From NCBI RefSeq assembly GCF_017358165.1, contig NZ_CP071446.1:744001-808000 (forward strand): a stretch of 64,000 bases of DNA, read 5' to 3'. Both the position numbers and the translations under genes were made by a program. Of this stretch, positions 57,800-64,000 are shown piece after piece. The notes beneath the pieces were generated by a model. That model did not search any database, was not told the origin of the DNA, and saw only the letters and a list, made by a program, of their open reading frames with translations. Source of the stretch: Thermosipho ferrireducens. GTDB taxonomy: Bacteria > Thermotogota > Thermotogae > Thermotogales > Fervidobacteriaceae. How positions within the stretch are numbered: position 1 is the stretch's first letter; every line of letters starts with the position of its first letter.

Positions 57800-60331
57800 A
57801 TGAGAAAATTTTTAATGGTAATGATGTTATTATTGGTGATTGTCAGCTTTGCGGAAACAACTATAGTGGTCCATTATCACAGATTTGATAATAATTATGA
57901 AGGCTGGAATTTGTGGATATGGCCAATGAAACCAACGCCTATGGAAGGAAAAGCGTATCAATTTACTGAAAAAGATGATTTTGGAGTGGTAGCTGTTGTA
58001 AAACTCGACATGGATCTTCAGCAGGTTGGAATAATAGTAAGGCTTAACGAGTGGCAGGCAAAAGATGTTGCCAAAGATAGGTTTGTAGATATAAAAGACG
58101 GTAAAGCGGAGGTGTGGATTTTGCAGGGCGTTGAGGAAATTTATACGAACAAACCAGATGTAAGTCCAAGAGTGTTTTTCGCCCAGGCAAGGGCAAAAAA
58201 TATAATAGAGGCTTATTTGACAAATCAAATTGATACAAAAACTTTTACAGGAATAAAAGTAACTGTTGATGGTGTTGAAAGAAAAGTAGAGAAAATTGAA
58301 AAGGCTGATCCAACTGATATTTCAAAAACAAATTATATAAGAATATTCCTTAAAGAGCCTCTTGAAGAGGATGATTTTAGAAAAGACGTGGTGTTATATA
58401 TAGATGGTTTTAAACCTGCCACAGTTTACATGATGGAAGTGCTTGATAGTTTATATTATGATGGGGAACTTGGTTATATTTATACTCCTGAAAAGACTAT
58501 ATTCAGAGTTTGGTCTCCTGTTTCAAAAACTGCAAAAGTGCTGCTTTATAAAAATGGCGCTGATGATAAGCCATACAAAGTCGTTGATATGAACTATATT
58601 GGTAAAGGTGTATGGGAAGCTGTGGTAAAAGGAAATTTAGATGGAATCTTTTATAAGTATAGATTTGAAAGTTATGGGAAAATAAGAGAAACAGTTGATT
58701 ATTATTCGAAAGCTGTATATAAAAATGGGGCAAAAAGTGCAGTTGTTGATCTTGGTAAAACTGATCCAGCTAACTGGAGTAAAGATAAAAGGCCGTATAT
58801 GGAAGCGCTCGAAGACGCAATAGTTTATGAAATACACATAGCAGACATGACGGGTCTTGAAAATTCCGGTGTTAAAAATAGGGGGACTTATCTTGGACTT
58901 ACAGAAGAAAATACAAAAGGCCCCGGTGGTGTTTCAACAGGGCTTTCGCATTTAGTAGAACTTGGAGTTAATTATGTGCATATTTTACCAATGTTTGATT
59001 TTTATACAGGTGATGAAGCAAGTAAAGATTTTGAGAAGAGTTACAACTGGGGTTATGATCCTTATCTTTTTACAGTGCCAGAGGGGAGATATTCAACTGA
59101 TCCATTCAATCCATATACGCGAATAAAGGAAGTTAAGCAAATGGTTCAGGCACTTCATAAAAATGGTATAAGGGTAGTACTTGATATGGTGTTTCCTCAT
59201 ACGTTTGGTGTAGGCGAATTATCTCCTTTTGATCAAACTGTTCCATATTATTTTTACAGAGTTGATAAAACAGGAGCTCATTTAAATGAAAGTGGTTGTG
59301 GAAACGTTATTGCCTCAGAAAGACCGATGATGAGAAAATTTATCGTAGATACCGTTTTGTACTGGATTAAGGAATATCATGTGGATGGATTTAGATTTGA
59401 TCAAATGGGATTGATAGATAAAAAAACAATGCTCGAAGTTGAAAAGGCAGTGCATTCCATTGATTCAACTATTCTGCTTTATGGTGAACCATGGGGTGGA
59501 TGGGGCGCTCCTATAAGATTCGGAAAGAATGATGTTGCAGGGACTCATATAGCAGCGTTTAATGATAATTTTAGAGATGCCATGAGAGGCTCAGTGTTTA
59601 ATGCAAAGGTAAGAGGATTTTTAATGGGAGCTATTGGAAAGGAAACTGCTATTAAAAAAGGTGTGGTTGGTAGTATACATTACGATTCCAGATATAAAAG
59701 TTTTGCCTCTGATCCTGAGGAAACAATAAATTACGTTGCGGCTCATGACAATCATACACTCTGGGATAAAAATTATCTAGCAGCCCAAAGTGATACGAAA
59801 CATAAATGGACAGAGGAAATGTTAAGAAACGCTCAGAAATTGGCAGGTGCTATAATATTGACTTCTCAGGGGATACCTTTTATCCATGCGGGTCAGGATT
59901 TTGCCAGAACGAAAAAGTTCAATGATAATTCTTATAATGCGCCAATTTCTATCAATGGTCTTGATTATCAAAGAAAGTATGAATACATGGATGTGTTTAA
60001 TTACTATAAAGGTCTTATAGCACTTAGAAAGGCACATCCTGCATTTAGGTTAAGAACGGCAGATGATATAAAGAAACATGTGAAATTATTAAGGAGTAAA
60101 AAAAGAAGGGTTGTTTCATTTATGATAGATAACAACGCAGGTGGTGACAGCTGGAAAACAATTCTTGTTATATATAATGGTAATCTTAATATGGTAGAAT
60201 ATGATTTACCAGAAGGAATCTGGAATGTAGTAGTAGATGGTGAAGAAGCTGGAACAAATGTATTGAGGAAAGTGTCTGGTAAAATAACACTTGAGGGTAT
60301 TTCAGCGTATGTTCTGTACAAGAATGAATAA
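57800..60331 (+). CDS. pulA: Secreted type I pullulanase
   Basis: 843 aa debranching enzyme for alpha-1,6 links in pullulan and starch. The signal peptide is [21 protein letters not shown]41 is at ~20-115 ([19 protein letters not shown], then AEVWILQG). A linker domain follows, then CBM48 (~235-330, [16 protein letters not shown]). The GH13_14 catalytic domain has the pullulanase signature YNWGYDP, with catalytic Asp in [10 protein letters not shown] (~533), Glu in [10 protein letters not shown] (~562), and Asp in [10 protein letters not shown] (~649). AAGGAGGGATTGGGTTT precedes the ATG. Probably co-transcribed with mmtA. Confidence 0.96.
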   Translation: MRKFLMVMMLLLVIVSFAETTIVVHYHRFDNNYEGWNLWIWPMKPTPMEGKAYQFTEKDDFGVVAVVKLDMDLQQVGIIVRLNEWQAKDVAKDRFVDIKDGKAEVWILQGVEEIYTNKPDVSPRVFFAQARAKNIIEAYLTNQIDTKTFTGIKVTVDGVERKVEKIEKADPTDISKTNYIRIFLKEPLEEDDFRKDVVLYIDGFKPATVYMMEVLDSLYYDGELGYIYTPEKTIFRVWSPVSKTAKVLLYKNGADDKPYKVVDMNYIGKGVWEAVVKGNLDGIFYKYRFESYGKIRETVDYYSKAVYKNGAKSAVVDLGKTDPANWSKDKRPYMEALEDAIVYEIHIADMTGLENSGVKNRGTYLGLTEENTKGPGGVSTGLSHLVELGVNYVHILPMFDFYTGDEASKDFEKSYNWGYDPYLFTVPEGRYSTDPFNPYTRIKEVKQMVQALHKNGIRVVLDMVFPHTFGVGELSPFDQTVPYYFYRVDKTGAHLNESGCGNVIASERPMMRKFIVDTVLYWIKEYHVDGFRFDQMGLIDKKTMLEVEKAVHSIDSTILLYGEPWGGWGAPIRFGKNDVAGTHIAAFNDNFRDAMRGSVFNAKVRGFLMGAIGKETAIKKGVVGSIHYDSRYKSFASDPEETINYVAAHDNHTLWDKNYLAAQSDTKHKWTEEMLRNAQKLAGAIILTSQGIPFIHAGQDFARTKKFNDNSYNAPISINGLDYQRKYEYMDVFNYYKGLIALRKAHPAFRLRTADDIKKHVKLLRSKKRRVVSFMIDNNAGGDSWKTILVIYNGNLNMVEYDLPEGIWNVVVDGEEAGTNVLRKVSGKITLEGISAYVLYKNE

Positions 60332-60344
60332 TTTGTGATATAAT
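60315..60344 (+). promoter_or_regulatory. Putative promoter of the response regulator gene
   Basis: TGTACA (60315-60320), 18 bp, TATAAT (60339-60344) preceded by TGA (extended -10). It overlaps the 3' end of pulA and lies 43 bp before the ATG. Confidence 0.55.
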
Positions 60345-60387
60345 TAGAAAAAGGGTTTTTCTACCTCTCTTGAAAGGGGGAGAAACA

Positions 60388-60747
60388 ATGGACAAGAAAA
60401 AGATTCTTGTTGTTGAAGATGAAGATAATATGCGATTACTAATCACAGAAGAGTTAGTTGATAGTGGTTACGATGTAGATGAAGCGGCGAACGGCGAAGA
60501 AGCGTTGAAAAAATTTAGAGAAAAAGATTATGCGCTTGTTACAGTGGATATAGAAATGCCAGGAATGAATGGGCTGGAACTTGCTGGAAAACTTCGAGAA
60601 ATGAAGAAAGATGTAAAGATAATAATTCTTACGGCTTATTCGCATTATAGAAGTGACCTGGCCTCGTGGGCAGCGGATGCTTATGTAGTAAAATCTTCAG
60701 ATTTGACAGAACTTAAAGATACTATAGCAAAGATAATTAACATGTAA
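60388..60747 (+). CDS. Single-domain response regulator (CheY-like)
   Basis: 119 aa receiver domain with no output domain. ATG 60388 follows AAAGGGGGAGAAACA; a TTG at 60370 would place that site inside the gene. Acidic pocket ILVVEDEDN, phospho-acceptor Asp in VTVDIEMPGMNG, switch Thr in IILTAYS, and conserved Lys in YVVKSSD. No histidine kinase is adjacent, so it is an orphan here. It may act in a phosphorelay or by protein contact. Confidence 0.92.
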   Translation: MDKKKILVVEDEDNMRLLITEELVDSGYDVDEAANGEEALKKFREKDYALVTVDIEMPGMNGLELAGKLREMKKDVKIIILTAYSHYRSDLASWAADAYVVKSSDLTELKDTIAKIINM

Positions 60748-60753
60748 TCAATA

Positions 60754-60797
60754 CCCTCCCGCACAATAATAAGGTGGCGGGAGGGCCACCTTTTTTA
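60754..60797 (+). terminator. Terminator with competing upstream pairing
   Basis: AAGGTGG (60771-60777) and CCACCTT (60786-60792) form a hairpin followed by T's. Its loop, with the adjacent base, is GCGGGAGGG (60777-60785), exactly complementary to CCCTCCCGC at 60754-60762. The two pairings can compete or form a pseudoknot. It lies between the response regulator and ileS. Confidence 0.75.
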
Positions 60798-60870
60798 TTA
60801 TTAGTTATTATCAATTAGTTATTATCAATAATTATATTAAATATAAACTGGGAAGTTCGGAGGTGAGTTG

Positions 60871-63603
60871 ATGGACTATAAAGAAACTTTAAATCTTCCG
60901 TTTACATCGTTTTCGATGAGAGCAAATCTTGTGAAAAAAGAGCCTGAGATTCTGAAAAAGTGGCGTGAATTAGACGATTATAATCTTTCTTTAAAAGCTC
61001 GAGAGGGTAGACCGGTGTTTATGTTACACGACGGACCTCCATATGCGAATGGAAACATTCATATAGGAACTGCCATGAATAAAGTTTTGAAAGATATTGT
61101 GATTCGTTATAAAACTATGAGAGGGTTCAAAGCTCCATACGTACCTGGATGGGATACGCATGGACTTCCCATTGAGCATAGAGTTAGTGTAGAGATGGGC
61201 GAGAAGATTAAAGATATGTCACCTGTGGAGATAAGGAATAAATGTAGAGAATTTGCCTTACACTTTGTAAATGTTCAACGTGAACAGTTTAAAAGGTTAG
61301 GAGTTAGAGGCGACTGGGAAAATCCATATTTAACACTTTTACCAGAATATGAAGAACATATATTGAAAATATTTAAGACACTTGTTCAAAATGGTAATGT
61401 ATATCGAGGTAATAAACCAGTTTATTGGTGTCCAACATGTAGAACAGCGCTTGCAGAAGCGGAAGTAGAATATCATGATCATTCATCTCCGTCCATATAT
61501 GTTAAATTCAAAGTATTGGGCGAAGAAGGTACTTACATAGTGATATGGACAACTACTCCGTGGACACTTCCAGCGAATGTTGCTATTGCTGTTCATCCCG
61601 ATTATGATTATGTAAAAATAAAAGTTAACGATGAAAAATGGATTGTAGCAGAGGGTCTGGTACAGAAGTTTGCTTCTGAGACGGATATAGAATATATCCT
61701 GGTAGAAAAGGTAAAAGGTAAAGAACTGGAAGGGTTAAGGGCAAAACATCCGTTTGTTGAACGAGAGTCTGTTGTAGTTCTTGCAGACTATGTAACGTTA
61801 GAGGATGGAACAGGTTGTGTTCACACTGCACCTGGTCATGGTACAGAAGATTATTTGACAGGAATTAAGTACGGGCTTCCTGTTCTTTCTCCGGTAGATG
61901 AAGATGGAATTTTCACAGAAGATGCTGGAAAATATGCAGGAATGAAAATATGGGACGCAAATAAAGTGATAATAGAAGATTTGAAAGAATCAGGAGCTTT
62001 GATAAAAAGCTCAAAAATAGAACATAGCTATCCGCATTGCTGGAGATGTAAAAATCCAGTAATATTTAGAGCAACTCCCCAATGGTTTATTTCTGTTGAT
62101 GCCAATAATTTAAGAGAGAAAGTACTCAGTGAAATAAAAAAAGTGGAATGGCATCCAGAGTGGGGTGAAAATAGAATAACAGCAATGGTAAGTGAAAGAC
62201 CAGATTGGACTATTTCAAGGCAAAGAGTCTGGGGAACTCCAATTCCTGCTGTAAAATGTAAATCCTGTGGAGAAGTATTTCTGGATACTGAAATTATAGA
62301 TAAATTTATAGAAATAGTTAAAAACCAGGGAACAGATGCGTGGTTTGAACTTTCTGAGGAAGAATTAATACCTGAAAGTGTGAAGTGTCCTAAATGTGGT
62401 AAAAATGAATTTGAAAAAACATATGATACATTAGATGTATGGATAGATTCTGGTTGTTCTTTTGAAGCGGTGGTACGTTCAAAAGGTGAAAAGTTTCCTG
62501 CTGATCTTTATCTGGAGGGCGATGATCAGCACAGGGGATGGTTCCAGAGTTCCATATTTATGTCTGTAGCATATACCGGAGAAGCGCCATACAAGGCTGT
62601 TGTTACTCATGCGTTTATAAAAGATGAGCAGGGAAGAAAAATGAGTAAATCTCTGGGAAACGTTGTGGACCCAGGAGAAATAGTGGATAAATATGGTGCA
62701 GATATTCTGAGGTTGTGGATAGCAAGCACTGACTTTTTTGATAATATTAGAGTAGGAAAAAATATAATTCACCAGCAGGTAGAAGTTTACAAAAAAATAA
62801 GAAACACCTTAAGATATTTATTGGGAAATCTTAGCGACTTTTCAGAGGAAGATTTGGTTCCATATGATAAACTTTTGTCCATAGACAAATGGGCTCTTGG
62901 AAGGCTCATGCAGGTTATTAAGCAAATAACAGGTTACTATGAAAGATATGAATATTCAAAAGTTTATAGTGCTATTAATAAATATTGTACTGTAGAATTA
63001 AGTGCAACTTATCTTGACATTATAAAAGATAGACTTTATGTTGAGGCAAAAGATTCAATATATAGAAGATCAGCACAAACTGCTATGTATTACATTCTCG
63101 AAGCGTTGATAAAAATGCTGGCACCTATCCTTGTTTTTACAAGTGAGGAAGCATATGAGGCGAGCCCATTCAAAAAATACGAAACAATCCACATAGAAGA
63201 GTGGCCAGAAGTGCGTGAAGAGTGGATTGACGAAGAATTAATAAGCGATTTTAAAGCTCTATTAATGATAAGAGATGATGTGCTAAAAGCGCTTGAGAAT
63301 GCAAGAAATAGAGGAGTAATAGGTCATTCGCTGGATGCTAAAGTTATAATAGAAGCGTTGAACGAAGATGTTCAAAAACTTTTAGAAAATTATGAAGATA
63401 TTCTTGGGGAATTTTTAATAGTTTCTCAGGTGGAATTTGGAAAAGGGGATCAGAAAGGTGAACTTGTCAACGTGTCAGTTATTAAAGCCGAAGGCGAAAA
63501 ATGTAATCGATGCTGGAAATATCATCCGAAAACAGGACAGAGTGAAGAATTTCCGAATATTTGTCCAAGATGTGTATCAGTCTTAAAAGGCGAGCGAAAA
63601 TAA
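60871..63603 (+). CDS. ileS: Isoleucyl-tRNA synthetase
   Basis: 910 aa class Ia synthetase. ATG 60871, with GGAGGTG 5 bases upstream (TTG 60868 less likely). HIGH-type motif [21 protein letters not shown], editing domain with [18 protein letters not shown] and [20 protein letters not shown] loop [16 protein letters not shown]. The C-terminal zinc ribbon is CNRCWKYHP...[10 protein letters not shown]. Full length with no defect. A T-box leader is not seen. Confidence 0.97.
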   Translation: MDYKETLNLPFTSFSMRANLVKKEPEILKKWRELDDYNLSLKAREGRPVFMLHDGPPYANGNIHIGTAMNKVLKDIVIRYKTMRGFKAPYVPGWDTHGLPIEHRVSVEMGEKIKDMSPVEIRNKCREFALHFVNVQREQFKRLGVRGDWENPYLTLLPEYEEHILKIFKTLVQNGNVYRGNKPVYWCPTCRTALAEAEVEYHDHSSPSIYVKFKVLGEEGTYIVIWTTTPWTLPANVAIAVHPDYDYVKIKVNDEKWIVAEGLVQKFASETDIEYILVEKVKGKELEGLRAKHPFVERESVVVLADYVTLEDGTGCVHTAPGHGTEDYLTGIKYGLPVLSPVDEDGIFTEDAGKYAGMKIWDANKVIIEDLKESGALIKSSKIEHSYPHCWRCKNPVIFRATPQWFISVDANNLREKVLSEIKKVEWHPEWGENRITAMVSERPDWTISRQRVWGTPIPAVKCKSCGEVFLDTEIIDKFIEIVKNQGTDAWFELSEEELIPESVKCPKCGKNEFEKTYDTLDVWIDSGCSFEAVVRSKGEKFPADLYLEGDDQHRGWFQSSIFMSVAYTGEAPYKAVVTHAFIKDEQGRKMSKSLGNVVDPGEIVDKYGADILRLWIASTDFFDNIRVGKNIIHQQVEVYKKIRNTLRYLLGNLSDFSEEDLVPYDKLLSIDKWALGRLMQVIKQITGYYERYEYSKVYSAINKYCTVELSATYLDIIKDRLYVEAKDSIYRRSAQTAMYYILEALIKMLAPILVFTSEEAYEASPFKKYETIHIEEWPEVREEWIDEELISDFKALLMIRDDVLKALENARNRGVIGHSLDAKVIIEALNEDVQKLLENYEDILGEFLIVSQVEFGKGDQKGELVNVSVIKAEGEKCNRCWKYHPKTGQSEEFPNICPRCVSVLKGERK

Positions 63604-63613
63604 GTAAAATATT

Positions 63614-63641
63614 AAATGCGGGGAATTATCCCCGCATTTTT
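63614..63641 (+). terminator. Rho-independent terminator after ileS
   Basis: AAATGCGGGGA (63614-63624), loop ATTA, TCCCCGCATTT (63629-63639), T-run. The next gene's AAGGAGG begins only a few bases on, so read-through or partial termination is likely. Confidence 0.93.
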
Positions 63642-63655
63642 GAAAGGAGGAAATA

Positions 63656-64000
63656 ATGAAAAGAGTAGCGGTTATTGGATATTCTGGAAATCCGCATTTA
63701 TTTTCCCTTTCTTTAAAAGAGTTGTGTATAGAAATTGGAAAAGAATTAGGAAAAAAATACATTGTCTATACCGGGGGAAGAGACGGAGTTATGGAACTTG
63801 TATCAAAAGGGGTAAAAGAAGTAGGCGGTGTGAGCCTGGGCATTCTTCCTTTTGAGGAGGATGGAAATAAGTATGTTACACATCAGATACAAACGGGCCT
63901 GGATTTTCAAATGCGTTCTTTTATACTTGTTAAAAATGTAGATGTGGTTGTATCAATTGGTGGTGAAATAGGAACAGCTATAGAAATATTGGGGGCGTAT
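63656..64000 (+). CDS. LOG/TIGR00725-like protein (SLOG superfamily), 3' truncated by window
   Basis: 115 codons to the window edge, without stop. AAAGGAGGAAATA precedes the ATG. Rossmann-like start VAVIGYSG, then YIVYTGGRDGVMELVSKGV, and VDVVVSIGGEIGTAIEIL. The GG-x-GT segment resembles the PGGxGTxxE motif of LOG (lysine decarboxylase-like) proteins, with an isoleucine before GT. Such proteins bind nucleotides; some release cytokinin-type bases. The closest family is the short bacterial TIGR00725 type, whose role is unknown. Confidence 0.8.
   Translation, partial: MKRVAVIGYSGNPHLFSLSLKELCIEIGKELGKKYIVYTGGRDGVMELVSKGVKEVGGVSLGILPFEEDGNKYVTHQIQTGLDFQMRSFILVKNVDVVVSIGGEIGTAIEILGAY

Noticed and set aside
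60754-60870. T-box riboswitch upstream of ileS
   Set aside because: The leader is only ~110 bp, and I see no T-box core sequence or specifier-loop structure. Only the nested hairpin is present.

Overview
The window is AT-rich (roughly one third G+C) bacterial chromosome, almost certainly from a member of the Thermotogota. The best lineage marker is the protein at 55752-57761. It reads along its whole length like the maltosyltransferase described from Thermotoga maritima (GH13 subfamily 16), and it sits next to a secreted type I pullulanase. A GH57 amylopullulanase-like enzyme, a desulfoferrodoxin/ferritin/PerR group and two flagellins fit a motile, anaerobic, starch-using fermenter. The genus cannot be fixed from the sequence alone.

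Layout. 1-479 is the 3' end of hisS. 509-3193 (minus) is a four-gene operon: a membrane protein with beta-helix-like repeats, a YtrA-type GntR regulator, and a two-gene ABC transporter. An inverted repeat lies across its promoter. 3338-5605 (minus) is an SF1 helicase fused to an RNase H domain. 6067-19896 is a tightly packed 14 kb glycan-synthesis operon: a hexapeptide acyltransferase, two large multidomain glycosyltransferase proteins, two radical SAM/SPASM enzymes, AsnB, RmlA, RmlB, a WecE-like aminotransferase and a WbqC-like protein. It is followed by a decayed GNAT acetyltransferase. Next come two tandem flagellin genes behind a perfect sigma-28 promoter (20113-20139), then a GT2/TPR glycosyltransferase. 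I infer that the cluster builds and attaches a dTDP-4-amino-4,6-dideoxyhexose-type glycan, with flagellin the most likely target.

25447-38455 holds exported and surface functions: the GH57 amylase, two lipoproteins, a beta-propeller-like protein ending in dockerin-like calcium loops, a WecA/MraY-type phosphoglycosyltransferase and an O-antigen-ligase-like protein. 38489-46795 (minus) carries an epimerase/MarR pair with a clear operator, an MFS transporter, rtcB, coaD, dnaB and a TM0106-type RecB-like nuclease. 46865-51094 carries ribF, nth, a DegT aminotransferase, a small coiled-coil protein and a purine/uracil-type permease.

51285-55456 is an oxidative-stress operon: perR-like regulator, peroxiredoxin, ferritin, desulfoferrodoxin. 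The desulfoferrodoxin (superoxide reductase) gene is split by a complete 2130-bp IS21-family element (53000-55129) flanked by a 6-bp GTTCAT target duplication. Removing the element and one copy restores a full 127-residue reading frame, so the insertion looks recent. 55752-60331 is the maltosyltransferase-pullulanase pair, followed by a single-domain response regulator, ileS behind an unusual hairpin region, and the start of a LOG-like gene.

Three intergenic regions (near 5.7, 40.1 and 45.4 kb) hold clusters of a 34-bp quasi-palindromic dispersed repeat. Extended -10 promoters (TGN-TATAAT) recur upstream of several operons.
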